Positions 28,869-38,034 of a stretch of 64,000 nucleotides of DNA are shown here, piece by piece (the first letter of the stretch is position 1; the number at the start of each line of letters is the position of its first letter). The stretch comes from Alistipes sp. Its GTDB lineage: Bacteria; Bacteroidota; Bacteroidia; Bacteroidales; Rikenellaceae. Location: the NCBI GenBank assembly GCA_017437045.1, contig JAFSBY010000043.1, positions 62,001 through 126,000 of the forward strand. Direction: 5' to 3'. The translations under genes were made by a program, and so were the position numbers. A model generated the notes under the pieces. It did no database searches. It had not been told where the DNA came from and saw nothing but the letters and a program-made list of their open reading frames with translations.

Positions 28869-30059
28869 ATGAAGAAGTTCTATGCATTCCTAATGGTATT
28901 GGCCGTAAGTCTGTCGCTCGGATGTAGCACCCCCGAGCGCACTTGGCTGGACGAGGCCCTCGACTATTGTGCAGCACAAAGTCAGCGAGCACTCGATGAG
29001 TTACAACCGCTCGATTACACGCTTTCGCCCCGCAACATTGCTCCGGATGCACAACATTGGAGTACGCGTCCCGTGTCGAAAGAGTTGTGGACCGAAGGTT
29101 TTTGGCCCGGCATTTTGTGGTACAGCTACGAGCATTCGGGCAATGCAGCCGTTCGTACGGCAGCCGAGGGCTACACCGAGGCGTTGGGCTTCCTGAAGGA
29201 TATGCCCGCCTACGACCACGATCTGGGATTCATCATCTTTTGCAGCTATGGCAACGGTTACCGTCTGACCGAGAATCCGGCCTACAAGGAGGTCATTGTC
29301 GCCATTGCCGATCGCATCATCGAACTCTACAATCCGCAGGTAGGCACCCTGCTTTCGTGGCCGCGCGAGGTAGAGAATTTTGGGGGACACAACACGATCA
29401 TGGACAACATGATCAACCTCGAAACGCTCTTCTGGGCCTCGGAGGTGACCGGCGATACGCGCTATGCAGCCATCGCCCGCTCGCATGCCGATGTCACCAT
29501 GCAGTATCACTTCCGTGAGGATGGCAGTTCGTACCACGTAGCGGTCTATAACGCCGAATCGGGAGCCTTTGAGCGCGGTTGCACCCACCAGGGCTATGCC
29601 GACGACTCGATGTGGGCGCGTGGCCAGGCGTGGGCAATCTATGGTTACACGATGTGCTACCGATTTACGCAAGATCCGCGCTACCTCGCCATGGCTCAAA
29701 AAGCTACGGATATCTATCTGAAGCGTCTTCCCGAGGACCACATTCCCTATTGGGACTTTGACGATCCGCGCATTCCCAATGCTCCGCGTGATGCTTCGGC
29801 TGCCGCAGTCGTGGCATCGGCGTTAGTCGAGTTGTCCGGTTATGTCGATATGGAGACGAGTGCTCACTACCTGCATGAGGCTGAAACCATGTTGCGCACG
29901 CTTGACACGGCTTATCGAGCCGGCGAGCAATCTCCGGCCTTCCTGCTCCACTCGACCGGCCACCACCCTGCCGGCTCGGAGATTGATTATGCCATCGTCT
30001 ATGCCGACTACTACTACATTGAGGCCCTGCTCCGTCTCAAGCAGTTGAATCAACAATAA
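28869..30059 (+). CDS. GH88 unsaturated glucuronyl hydrolase (lipoprotein)
   Basis: The 396-residue protein has a lipobox (SLGCS) and the GH88 (alpha/alpha)6 barrel. Motifs: WTEGFWPGILWYSYEHSGN, YDHDLGF (Asp about 118) and HNTIMDNMINLE (Asp about 179); these are the two essential Asp residues of unsaturated glucuronyl hydrolases. WARGQAWAIYGYTMCYRFT and the YADYYYIEALLRLK end also match. GH88 hydrates 4,5-unsaturated uronic acid residues left by polysaccharide lyases, so it ties together the two lyase-type genes of this locus. It is the last enzyme of the PUL run; about 215 non-coding bases follow. Confidence 0.93.
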   Translation: MKKFYAFLMVLAVSLSLGCSTPERTWLDEALDYCAAQSQRALDELQPLDYTLSPRNIAPDAQHWSTRPVSKELWTEGFWPGILWYSYEHSGNAAVRTAAEGYTEALGFLKDMPAYDHDLGFIIFCSYGNGYRLTENPAYKEVIVAIADRIIELYNPQVGTLLSWPREVENFGGHNTIMDNMINLETLFWASEVTGDTRYAAIARSHADVTMQYHFREDGSSYHVAVYNAESGAFERGCTHQGYADDSMWARGQAWAIYGYTMCYRFTQDPRYLAMAQKATDIYLKRLPEDHIPYWDFDDPRIPNAPRDASAAAVVASALVELSGYVDMETSAHYLHEAETMLRTLDTAYRAGEQSPAFLLHSTGHHPAGSEIDYAIVYADYYYIEALLRLKQLNQQ

Positions 30060-30274
30060 AACAACCCCGGACGACGAACAAATAGCGAGATTTCAGACCC
30101 CTTAACCCGTTCATGGCAGCATCCTTCGCTCGGTAAATTCACACGGTAATTTTTGCAAATTCACAGAAAAATTGCGATATTGCAACGAGTTGGCTGCTTT
30201 ATGCAACAAGAGGGAACACTTCAACACGCATTGATAAGCTAATATACAGATTACTTTTTAGCAGTTTGCACACT

Positions 30275-31375
30275 ATGTATAGTCAAGATAAACGCATCGT
30301 TATCACGCTCGATGCCGGTGGTACCAATTTCGTGTTTGGTGCGATGCAGGGCAATCGCCCCATCGTAGAGCCCATCACCCTACCCTCGCAGTCAGACGAC
30401 CTGGATCGTTGTCTGGGTGCTATGGTCGAAGGCTTTGAGCGCGTCATGGCGCAACTCGACCAGCGACCCGTAGCCATCAGTTTCGCCTTTCCGGGCCCGG
30501 CTGACTATCGAAACGGTATTATCGGTGGTTGGTTGCCGAACTTCCCTTCGTTTCGCGAGGGTGTCGCTCTCGGTCCGTTCTTAGAGGAGCGTTTCGGCAT
30601 GCCGGTCTATATCAACAACGACGGAGACCTGTTTGCCTATGGTGAGGCGCTGGGAGGTGCTCTGCCGATGCTCAACGAGCAATTGGCTGCCGCCGGAAGC
30701 GAGAAACGCTACCGCAACCTGGTCGGCTATACCTTCGGTACGGGATTTGGTGTGGGTATCGTCATCGATGGTCGTCTGAATCGGGGTGACAACTCGTGCG
30801 TCGAGACCTTCTGCCTCGAGCACCACACAAAGCCGGGCGTTATCGTCGAGGAGGGTGTTTCGATTCGTGCCGTAAAACGGGTCTATGGCGAACTGACCGG
30901 AAACCCGAATCATGGCCTGGAGCCCAAAGAGCTGTTTGATATCGCCGAAGGCCAGCGTGAGGGCGACCGTGAAGCGGCACAAAAGGCCTTTGCCGAAATG
31001 GGTGCCACGGCCGGCTATGCCATGGCTACCGCTGCGACGTTTGTCGATGGTCCGATTGTCATCGGTGGCGGTGTTGCAGCTGCTGCTAAATACATCCTGC
31101 CAAGCCTCTTCGAGGCGATGCGTTCCAAGCTCCACACCCTCTCGGGTGAGGAGGTACGCCGTGTGCAGATGGAGGTGTACGACCTCGACAACGAGGCCGA
31201 ATTTGCCCGTTTTGCCAAGGGTGCAGCCCGACCGTTGAAGGTTTATGGGTCGGAGCGCACGGTGAACTACGATCCTGAAAAGCGCATCGGTATCCTCATC
31301 TCGAAACTCGGTGCCAGCCGTGCCATTGCACTCGGTGCCTATGCCTTTGCTCTCTCGATGCTCGACGAAAAATAG
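30275..31375 (+). CDS. ROK-family sugar kinase
   Basis: About 366 residues from the ATG at 30275; a TTG at 30266 is less likely. The N-terminal ATPase loop VITLDAGGTNFVFGAM and the substrate region WLPNFPS...VYINNDGDLFAYGEALGG, TFGTGFGVGIVIDG and the C-terminal IVIGGGVAAAAKYILPSLF fit the ROK fold. The zinc-binding GCxCGxxGCxE signature of many ROK proteins is missing; the corresponding stretch reads NSCVETFCLEHH. There is no HTH domain, so it is an enzyme. It directly precedes a phosphomannose isomerase and a sugar permease, so mannose, fructose or glucose is the likely substrate. The ~215 bases upstream show no clear promoter or gene. Confidence 0.88.
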   Translation: MYSQDKRIVITLDAGGTNFVFGAMQGNRPIVEPITLPSQSDDLDRCLGAMVEGFERVMAQLDQRPVAISFAFPGPADYRNGIIGGWLPNFPSFREGVALGPFLEERFGMPVYINNDGDLFAYGEALGGALPMLNEQLAAAGSEKRYRNLVGYTFGTGFGVGIVIDGRLNRGDNSCVETFCLEHHTKPGVIVEEGVSIRAVKRVYGELTGNPNHGLEPKELFDIAEGQREGDREAAQKAFAEMGATAGYAMATAATFVDGPIVIGGGVAAAAKYILPSLFEAMRSKLHTLSGEEVRRVQMEVYDLDNEAEFARFAKGAARPLKVYGSERTVNYDPEKRIGILISKLGASRAIALGAYAFALSMLDEK

Positions 31376-31379
31376 CCCT

Positions 31380-32345
31380 ATGTACAAATTTCAGCCTATC
31401 TATAAAACAACGGTTTGGGGCGGTGAGCGCATTGCCGCGTTCAAAGGGGTAGAGAATCCCCTGACGCATGTCGGTGAGAGCTGGGAGCTCTCGGGCATCA
31501 AAGGCAGCGAGTCGATCGTCTCGGAGGGCGACCACGTCGGCTGTACATTGCCGGAGTTGGTGGCCCATGAAGGGGCAGCGCTGGTCGGACGAAAGAATAT
31601 AGCCCGCTTTGGTGAGGAATTTCCGCTACTGATCAAATTCATTGATGCCCACGACGACCTCTCGATCCAGGTGCACCCCGACGATGCGCTTTCGATGGCG
31701 CGCCACGGCAAGCATGGGAAGACCGAAATGTGGTACATTCTCGAGGCTGAACCGCATGCCTCGCTCATCTCGGGCTTTTCACAGCCAATTACCCCCGAGG
31801 AGTACACTACGTTGATCCGCGAGAATCGCATCACCGATGTGCTGGCTCGCCATGCAGTGACGGCCGGTGATTGCTTCTTCCTGCCCGCAGGTCGTATCCA
31901 TGCCATTGGTGCGGGTACCCTATTGGCCGAGATTCAGCAGACATCGGATATCACCTATCGCGTGTATGACTATGGGCGCATGGGGCTTGACGGGAAACCG
32001 CGCGAACTGCACATTGACGAGGCTCGTGAGGCTATTGACTATCGCATTCCGACGGATTATCGCACACACTACACGGCTCAGCCCAATCAAAGCAACGAAT
32101 TGGTGCGCTGTGATTACTTCACCACATCGCTCTATGAGCTCACCGAGGCCATAGAGTTCCCGATTGCTCCGCTCAATTCGTTCGTGGTAGTCATGACACT
32201 CGAAGGGGCAGGCACGCTCTCGACCGACGATGGGCGCACTATGTCGATTCGTCAAGGCGAGACGGTCCTGGTGGCTGCTCACCATCGAAGCCTCACAGTG
32301 CAGCCCCATGGCAAGCTCAAATTACTGACGGCCTGCTGCTCTTAA
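31380..32345 (+). CDS. manA: Mannose-6-phosphate isomerase, class I
   Basis: The 321-residue protein (ATG at 31380, 4 bases after the kinase stop) matches type I phosphomannose isomerase of the short bacterial type: KTTVWGGERIAAFKG, GESWELSGIKGSESIV, DDLSIQVHPDDALSMARHG, KTEMWYILEAEPHA and PAGRIHAIGAGTLLAEIQQTSDITYRVYDYGR. The His/Glu metal ligands of the cupin barrel are in these motifs. It interconverts mannose-6-phosphate and fructose-6-phosphate in the cytoplasm. Tight coupling to the ROK kinase suggests that the kinase makes a hexose-6-phosphate for it. Confidence 0.93.
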   Translation: MYKFQPIYKTTVWGGERIAAFKGVENPLTHVGESWELSGIKGSESIVSEGDHVGCTLPELVAHEGAALVGRKNIARFGEEFPLLIKFIDAHDDLSIQVHPDDALSMARHGKHGKTEMWYILEAEPHASLISGFSQPITPEEYTTLIRENRITDVLARHAVTAGDCFFLPAGRIHAIGAGTLLAEIQQTSDITYRVYDYGRMGLDGKPRELHIDEAREAIDYRIPTDYRTHYTAQPNQSNELVRCDYFTTSLYELTEAIEFPIAPLNSFVVVMTLEGAGTLSTDDGRTMSIRQGETVLVAAHHRSLTVQPHGKLKLLTACCS

Positions 32346-32383
32346 AACCGCATAATCTATCATTCAAAAAAACGCAATAAGCG

Positions 32384-33550
32384 ATGAACAAATCCATTTC
32401 TAAACTACTGCCCGTACTCTTCGGGTTCTTCGTCATGGGCTTCTGCGACGTGGTGGGCATCTCGACCAGCTATGCCAAAGATGATTTTGCATTGAGCGAG
32501 ACGTTGGCCGGATTTATCCCCTCCATGGTCTTCATTTGGTTCCTGCTTCTCTCGGTTCCTTCGGCGATGCTCATGAACCGTATCGGACGCAAACAGATGG
32601 TGCAGTTGAGCAACCTGATCACGATCATCGGTATGCTTATCCCCTTCTTTATCTGGTCGTTTGCCTCCTGCATGGTCGCCTTCATCTTGTTGGGTATCGG
32701 TAACACGATGTTGCAGGTTTCGCTCAACCCGCTCCTCTCGAATGTCGTGAGCGGCGATCGTTACACCAGCTCGCTGACCACCGGCCAGGTCGTGAAGGCT
32801 ATCTCCTCCTTCTCGGGTCCGTTTATTGCCGCCTTCGCTACCACGTGGCTGGGGAGTTGGCAATACATCTTCCCGATCTTCGCTGGTGTTACGCTGCTTT
32901 CGGGCTTCTGGTTGATGTGCACCTCCATCCCCAAGGAACAACAGGAGGATCAAAAATCGTCGATGGGAGCTATTCTCTCGCTCCTCAAAGACAAGCGCAT
33001 CTTGTTGCTCTTCTTCGGCATCTTCTTCGTTGTAGGTATTGATGTAGGCACGAACACGGTCGCTCCGAAATTGCTCATCGAGCGCGTAGGCATGGAGGTC
33101 GAGGCTGCAGGATTCGGTTCGAGCGTCTATTTCGTTTGCCGTACGATTGGTGCGTTACTCGGCTCAGTGCTCTTGCTCAAGATTCCCGAAGTGCGCTATT
33201 TCCGCATCAATATCTTCGCCGCATTGGCCGCTATGGGTCTGCTCTTCGGCTACCAATTCGTACCGACGGAATATGCGACGATTACGATGCTCTCTCTGGT
33301 CGGTCTGGTTGGATTCTTCTGCTCGAGCATCTTCCCCATCATCTTCTCGGCTGCTATCAAGGCTCGTCCGGATAAGGGGAACGAGATCTCGGGACTGATG
33401 ATCATGGGAGTCTCGGGAGGTGCCTTGATTCCCCCTGCCATGGGTGCTATGACCGACCTGATTGGGTCGCAAATCGGCTCGCTGATCGTGCTGACCTTCA
33501 CCCTGCTCTATCTCTCATTCTGTGCCCTGTGGCTCAAAGATAAGAAGTAA
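32384..33550 (+). CDS. Major facilitator superfamily sugar permease
   Basis: The 388-residue protein has about 12 hydrophobic segments and the MFS loop MNRIGRKQMVQLSN between segments 2 and 3. The N-terminal FGFFVMGFCDVVGISTSYAKDDF and the TMLQVSLNPLL region place it in the FucP/NagP/glucose-galactose porter group, where Asn/Gln near this site bind sugar. It takes sugar from the periplasm into the cytoplasm by proton symport (family knowledge). It closes a three-gene kinase-isomerase-permease unit ending at a strong terminator, which points to mannose or a related hexose as cargo. Confidence 0.88.
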   Translation: MNKSISKLLPVLFGFFVMGFCDVVGISTSYAKDDFALSETLAGFIPSMVFIWFLLLSVPSAMLMNRIGRKQMVQLSNLITIIGMLIPFFIWSFASCMVAFILLGIGNTMLQVSLNPLLSNVVSGDRYTSSLTTGQVVKAISSFSGPFIAAFATTWLGSWQYIFPIFAGVTLLSGFWLMCTSIPKEQQEDQKSSMGAILSLLKDKRILLLFFGIFFVVGIDVGTNTVAPKLLIERVGMEVEAAGFGSSVYFVCRTIGALLGSVLLLKIPEVRYFRINIFAALAAMGLLFGYQFVPTEYATITMLSLVGLVGFFCSSIFPIIFSAAIKARPDKGNEISGLMIMGVSGGALIPPAMGAMTDLIGSQIGSLIVLTFTLLYLSFCALWLKDKK

Positions 33551-33576
33551 TCAGTAGGCCAATAGGCCATCACACT

Positions 33577-33615
33577 AAAAACAGACAATCTGAACTTTCA
33601 GATTGTCTGTTTTTT
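33577..33615 (+). terminator. Rho-independent terminator of the hexose operon
   Basis: A 17-bp perfect stem (33577-33593 with 33598-33614) with a 4-base loop and a T-rich 3' arm (TTTTT at 33611-33615). The A-run on the 5' side means it may work in both directions. Confidence 0.88.
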
Positions 33616-33670
33616 GACTACTATATAGAAAACACAAGAATGCGATAAATATCCGATCGCATCTCTGAAC

Positions 33671-33945
33671 GGGGCGATTGAGGGTCGCTTCGGTCGAGGC
33701 CTCGCCTTCATAGCACAAACAGAAGCCTCCCTTATCAAAGGGAGGTTTGGAGGGTTTGTCTATATCAGTTGCGGTAGACGAGGCTCGAACCCACGCTGCG
33801 CGTGGCATTATTGCGCGATTGATATTCACACCCCCGACCCCTGGAAGGGGCGATTGAGGGTCGCTTCGGTCGAGGCCTCGCCTTCAACGAAAAAAGAGAG
33901 CGCATGGCTCTCTTTTCTCGTTGAGCGGTAGACGAGGCTCGAACT
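33671..33945. repeat. Two-copy repeat unit ending in a tRNA-Gly 3' fragment
   Basis: A 40-bp sequence occurs twice in direct orientation (33671-33710 and 33847-33886). Each copy is followed downstream by the same 20-bp sequence (33771-33790 and 33925-33944), which in the second copy is the 3' end of the real tRNA-Gly gene. An 8-bp inverted repeat (33726-33733 with 33738-33745) lies within copy 1. The 40-bp unit also resembles, in inverted orientation, the tRNA T-arm (shared tgagggtcgc). This is non-coding repeat DNA of REP-like or att-scar type. No gene is credible in 33551-33923; an 84-codon frame through it is made of repeat sequence. Confidence 0.7.
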
Positions 33946-33996
33946 CGCGACCCTCAGCTTGGGAAGCTGATGCTCTACCGACTGAGCTACTACCGC
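33924..33996 (-). tRNA. tRNA-Gly (anticodon CCC)
   Basis: On the minus strand the sequence folds as a complete cloverleaf: 7-bp acceptor (GCGGTAG with CTACCGC), D arm GCTC/GAGC, anticodon arm TCAGC-TTCCCAA-GCTGA with CCC at the anticodon, and T arm GCGAG-TTCGAGC-CTCGT. Discriminator base U73 fits bacterial glycine tRNAs. CCA is not encoded. It reads GGG codons. Its 3' end is duplicated at 33771-33790. Confidence 0.95.
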
Positions 33997-34042
33997 AATT
34001 CGGTCTACAAAGATAGACCGAAATTTTTATTTACACAAATTC

Positions 34043-35950
34043 CTAACCAAGAAGTTTCTTGAGCGAAGCAATATTTTTCTCGCTCGTGAGCTTCTTGCCT
34101 TCGGGCGTGTAGAGATCGTCGATGCGATCCTTGAAGTAGGTCTCGACCTTGTTGCGCACGATCTTCATCGTACTGTTCACCAGACCATTCTTCTCCGTAA
34201 AGGCCTCATCCACAATAGCCAATGCACCCGGCAACCAACGATGCGGGAACTCGTCGCCATAGATACCGCCCTTGCGATATTTGTCGATCTCGCCACCCAG
34301 CAACTTCGCAGCAGCCTCGGCACGCTCCTCGGCCGGCAGATCCTTCAACTCGCGGCGCAGTGCATCGCGGTTCGGAACTACAACAGCCGTTGTGTAGGGG
34401 CACTGGTTGTTATAGAGGATGATCTGGTCGATCAGCGGCGACTTATCGACAATCGCCTCCTCCATACCCTCGGGGCTGTACTTCTCACCGTCGCTCGAGA
34501 TCAAGAGGCTCTTGAAACGGCCCAGCACATAGAGGAAACCATCCTTACCCATGTAACCCATATCGCCCGTATAGAGCCAGCCGTCGCGCACCGTGTCAGC
34601 CGTCGAATCGGGATTCTTCCAATAACCGGCCATCACATTCTCGCCATAGATAACGATCTCACCCTTCTCGCCTACCGGCAGGTCGTTGCCATCGGCATCC
34701 TTGATCTTCAGGTCGATGCCCTTGAGCACCTTACCCGACGAACCAAAACGGCAGCACTTGGGCCACGGCGAGTTGGCCGAGATGATCGGCGTAGCCTCCG
34801 AAAGACCATAACCCTGGAACATCGGGATGCCGATCGCATAGAAGAAACGCTGCAACTCCGAGTCGAGCAGTGCACCACCACCCACAAAGAAGCGCAGCTC
34901 ACCACCAAAGGCCTGACGCACCTTGCTGAAGAGAATCTTATCGAAGAGTTTCACCAGCGGCCAAAGCATAAAGCGTAGACCCTTACCCTTCGTATAGGCG
35001 TCCTGGTTGTAGGCATAAGCCGTCTTCAACGCAAACTTGAAGAGTTTCTCGGTCGTAGCACCCTTGGCGCGGATCGACGACTCGATATTCTTGCGGAAGT
35101 TCTTGGCCAGCGCGGGCACCGACAGCAAGAAGTGCGGCTTCACCTCGCGGATATTGAGCGGGATATTCTTCAGCGTCTCCATCGGCGTAGCACCCACCTG
35201 CGTCGTAGCCACCGTAGCACCACGGGCAATCATGATATAGAAACCGGCTACGTGGGCAAAACAGTGGTCGAGCGGCAGAATGATCAGCGTACGCCATCCG
35301 CTCGGGATATTGATACGGGTCAAAGCCTGCTCTACGTTCGACGTGTAGTTACGGTGCGTGAGGACCACACCCTTCGGATCGGCCGTCGTACCCGACGTAT
35401 AGGTGATCGTAGCGTAATCGTCGTTTTGAATCGACTGGCTCAACGAGATCAGCTCCTCCTTGTGCTCCGTGAGCCACTTCTCACCCAGCGCAACAACATC
35501 CGAGAGCAACATCTCGCCCTCCTGCTCGGCCTTGATCTTATCGCCGAAGATGATCACACGCTTCAGCAGCGGCAGACGGTCGCGGATAGCGCGAATCTTG
35601 TGGATCTGCGTCGGCGAGATAAAGATCGTCGTCACCTCGGCATGCCACAGGCGGAAATAGAGGTCGTTAGCCTCCTCCAACTTGATCGAGAGGGGCACGC
35701 TAATACCGGCAGCATACAGCAAACCCAGCTCCGATACGATCCAGTCGTTGCAACCCTCCGAGAGGATCGAGATGCGCTCCTTGGGCTCGATACCCAGTGC
35801 AAGCAAACCGCCACCGATGGCCAGTGCGCGTGCATGAGCCTCCTTGTAGGTCGTAGGCTCGAACTTCGTTGTCTTCTTCTCCAGCAGGAACGTGTTGTCA
35901 CCATATTTGGCAACCGATTCCTCAAAGAGATCAATCAGCGTTTTCTTCAT
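34043..35950 (-). CDS. Long-chain fatty-acid-CoA ligase (AMP-forming)
   Basis: The 635-residue cytosolic enzyme carries the AMP-binding signature YTSGTTADPKGVVLTH, the adenylate motif GYGLSEATPIISAN and the C-terminal hinge and catalytic region YTGDMGYMGKDGFLYVLGRFKSLLISSDGEKYSPEGMEEA, with NGLVNSTMKIVRNKV near the end. It activates long-chain fatty acids to acyl-CoA via acyl-AMP, feeding phospholipid synthesis or degradation. Length and motifs match the FadD15-like group common in Bacteroidetes. It lies 63 bases downstream of lepA on the same strand and could be co-transcribed with it. Confidence 0.93.
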   Translation of the reverse strand: MKKTLIDLFEESVAKYGDNTFLLEKKTTKFEPTTYKEAHARALAIGGGLLALGIEPKERISILSEGCNDWIVSELGLLYAAGISVPLSIKLEEANDLYFRLWHAEVTTIFISPTQIHKIRAIRDRLPLLKRVIIFGDKIKAEQEGEMLLSDVVALGEKWLTEHKEELISLSQSIQNDDYATITYTSGTTADPKGVVLTHRNYTSNVEQALTRINIPSGWRTLIILPLDHCFAHVAGFYIMIARGATVATTQVGATPMETLKNIPLNIREVKPHFLLSVPALAKNFRKNIESSIRAKGATTEKLFKFALKTAYAYNQDAYTKGKGLRFMLWPLVKLFDKILFSKVRQAFGGELRFFVGGGALLDSELQRFFYAIGIPMFQGYGLSEATPIISANSPWPKCCRFGSSGKVLKGIDLKIKDADGNDLPVGEKGEIVIYGENVMAGYWKNPDSTADTVRDGWLYTGDMGYMGKDGFLYVLGRFKSLLISSDGEKYSPEGMEEAIVDKSPLIDQIILYNNQCPYTTAVVVPNRDALRRELKDLPAEERAEAAAKLLGGEIDKYRKGGIYGDEFPHRWLPGALAIVDEAFTEKNGLVNSTMKIVRNKVETYFKDRIDDLYTPEGKKLTSEKNIASLKKLLG

Positions 35951-36013
35951 AACTTGTTTGTTTGAATGATGGGATTGTTATACTTATGTTCTAAATTTTC
36001 TCCATTGGACGGG

Positions 36014-37804
36014 TTAGTCCATCTTGAGCACCGCCAAGAAGGCCGACTGCGGCACCTCGACGTTACCAATCTGGCGCATACGTTTCTTACCCTTCTTCTG
36101 CTTCTCCAAGAGCTTGCGTTTACGCGAAATATCACCACCGTAGCACTTCGCCGTCACATCCTTACGCACGGCCTTCACCGTCTCACGGGCGATGATCTTC
36201 GCACCGATGGCTGCCTGGATGGCAATATCGAACTGCTGACGCGGGATGAGCTCTTTGAGCTTCTCGCACATCTTACGACCAAAATCATAGGCATGGTCGG
36301 CATAGATGAGCGACGAAAGGGCATCGACCTGCTCACCATTGAGCAGAATATCGAGTTTGACCAGACGGCTCGGGTTGTAGCCCGTGCGGTGGTAGTCGAA
36401 CGAGGCATAGCCCTTCGAGATCGACTTCAGTTTGTCGTAGAAATCAAAGACGATCTCCGAGAGCGGCATGTCGAAATTCACCTCGACACGATCCTGCGTG
36501 ATGAAGGTCTGATTCTTCAGCGTACCACGCTTGTCAATGCAGAGTTTGATGACATTGCCCAAGAAATCGGCCTTGGTGATGATCTGTGCCTCGATGTAGG
36601 GCTCTTCGATCTTGGCGATCTTCGTGATTTCGGGCAGACCCGAGGGGTTGTGCACTTCGAGTACCTCACCGGTCGTGGTCGAGATGCGATACGAAACGTT
36701 CGGCACGGTCGTAATCACATCCATATCAAACTCGCGGTAGAGACGCTCCTGGATGATCTCCATGTGCAACAGGCCGAGGAATCCGCAACGGAAACCAAAG
36801 CCGAGGGCCAGCGACGACTCCGGCTCGAAGGTCAGCGAAGCATCGTTCAGGCGTAACTTCTCGAGCGACGCACGCAGATCCTCATAGCGATCCGCCTCGA
36901 CCGGATAGACACCGGCAAAGACCATCGGCTTGACATCCTCAAAACCGGCAATGGCCTCCTTACACGGATTGGCAATCGAGGTGATCGTATCACCCACCTT
37001 CACCTCCGACGAGGTCTTGATACCCGAGCAGATATAACCCACGTCGCCCGTACAGATCTCCTGTTTGGGGACCATTTTGAGCTTGAGCACACCTACCTCG
37101 TCGGCATCGTACTCCGAACCGGCGTTGAAAAATTTCACATGCTCGCCCTTATGGATCGAACCATTAAAGACACGGAAATAGGCGATGATACCTCGGAAGG
37201 GGTTGAAGACCGAATCGAAAATCAGGGCCTGCAGCGGTGCATCGGGATCGCCTTGCGGAGCCGGAATACGCTCCACGATAGCCTCCAGCACATCCTCTAC
37301 GCCTTGTCCCGTTTTACCCGACGCCAAGAGGATATCCTCCTCTTTGCAGCCAATCAGGTCGATGATCTGATCCTTCACCTCGTCAATCATAGCCGACTCG
37401 ACGTCGATCTTATTCAGCACGGGGATAATCTCCAGATCGTTACCTACGGCCAAATAGAGGTTCGAGATGGTCTGCGCCTGGATACCCTGCGTAGCATCGA
37501 CCACCAACAGTGCACCCTCACATGAGGCGATGGCACGCGAAACCTCGTACGAGAAATCGACGTGTCCCGGCGTGTCGATCAGGTTGAGCGTGTATTGCTC
37601 ACCGTCACGGGCCGTATAGTTCATTTGGATGGCGTGGCTCTTGATCGTGATACCCTTCTCGCGCTCGAGTTCCATATCGTCCAACACCTGCGACTGCATT
37701 TCGCGTTGGTTGAGCGTATTGGTCTTCTCCAGCAGACGATCGGCCAGCGTACTCTTTCCATGGTCGATGTGGGCGATGATACAAAAATTACGTATGTGTT
37801 TCAT
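36014..37804 (-). CDS. lepA: Elongation factor 4 (LepA), ribosomal back-translocase GTPase
   Basis: A 596-residue protein from ATG 37804 (upstream in-frame extension has no family support). G-domain motifs are intact: G1 [16 protein letters not shown]3 DTPGHVDF and G4 NKID. The LepA-specific C-terminal region ends [27 protein letters not shown] and [37 protein letters not shown], as in EF4. It is cytosolic and membrane-associated, and back-translocates stalled ribosomes or aids initiation. The promoter and 5' leader share 30 identical bases with those of pheT. Confidence 0.97.
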   Translation of the reverse strand: MKHIRNFCIIAHIDHGKSTLADRLLEKTNTLNQREMQSQVLDDMELEREKGITIKSHAIQMNYTARDGEQYTLNLIDTPGHVDFSYEVSRAIASCEGALLVVDATQGIQAQTISNLYLAVGNDLEIIPVLNKIDVESAMIDEVKDQIIDLIGCKEEDILLASGKTGQGVEDVLEAIVERIPAPQGDPDAPLQALIFDSVFNPFRGIIAYFRVFNGSIHKGEHVKFFNAGSEYDADEVGVLKLKMVPKQEICTGDVGYICSGIKTSSEVKVGDTITSIANPCKEAIAGFEDVKPMVFAGVYPVEADRYEDLRASLEKLRLNDASLTFEPESSLALGFGFRCGFLGLLHMEIIQERLYREFDMDVITTVPNVSYRISTTTGEVLEVHNPSGLPEITKIAKIEEPYIEAQIITKADFLGNVIKLCIDKRGTLKNQTFITQDRVEVNFDMPLSEIVFDFYDKLKSISKGYASFDYHRTGYNPSRLVKLDILLNGEQVDALSSLIYADHAYDFGRKMCEKLKELIPRQQFDIAIQAAIGAKIIARETVKAVRKDVTAKCYGGDISRKRKLLEKQKKGKKRMRQIGNVEVPQSAFLAVLKMD

Positions 37805-37840
37805 GCGTATATGCGTGTGTATGTATGCGTATAAATCGTG

Positions 37841-37871
37841 CAAATATACAAAATGAATCGTAAATTACAAA
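37841..37871 (-). promoter_or_regulatory. lepA promoter (TTTG-N19-TATATTTG)
   Basis: On the minus strand a TTTG -33 box (37871-37868) and an exact TAnnTTTG -7 box, TATATTTG (37848-37841), are 19 bases apart, the standard Bacteroidales layout. The region 37853-37824 is identical over 30 bases to 45868-45897 upstream of pheT. Confidence 0.75.
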
Positions 37872-37917
37872 ATCGGCCCTTGTTAGGAGGATTTACGTGG
37901 TATTTTTGACCATTTTA

Positions 37918-37949
37918 TTTGCACAATTCGATTCCATCCGCTATATTTG
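37918..37949 (+). promoter_or_regulatory. Promoter of the trp leader and trpB2
   Basis: TTTG (37918-37921), 20 bases, then TATATTTG (37942-37949) match the Bacteroidales -33 and -7 consensus at proper spacing. Predicted transcription would begin around 37955, just upstream of the leader peptide ATG. Confidence 0.78.
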
Positions 37950-37971
37950 TCATAGTGAAACCGATTGAAGC

Positions 37972-38034
37972 ATGATCCGAAACTATTTTATGCAGGCTTG
38001 GTGGTGGCGTCCACTTGACTCTCGTAGACAATGA
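37972..38034 (+). CDS. trpL: trp leader peptide (three tandem Trp codons)
   Basis: A 20-codon frame begins ATG at 37972 and ends TGA at 38032-38034. It encodes MIRNYFMQAWWWRPLDSRRQ, with TGG TGG TGG at 37999-38007; three consecutive codons for one of the rarest residues are hard to explain except as a tryptophan-sensing leader. It sits just downstream of a consensus promoter and immediately before mutually exclusive hairpins ending in a T-run, then trpB2. Attenuation by ribosome stalling at Trp codons is the obvious role. There is no gene product function apart from translation itself. Confidence 0.85.
   Translation: MIRNYFMQAWWWRPLDSRRQ

Noticed and set aside
33575..33829. 84-codon minus-strand ORF through the repeat region
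   Set aside because: It is built from the 40-bp repeat, an inverted repeat and the terminator stem; it has no start context and low-complexity content, so it is a by-product of the repeats.
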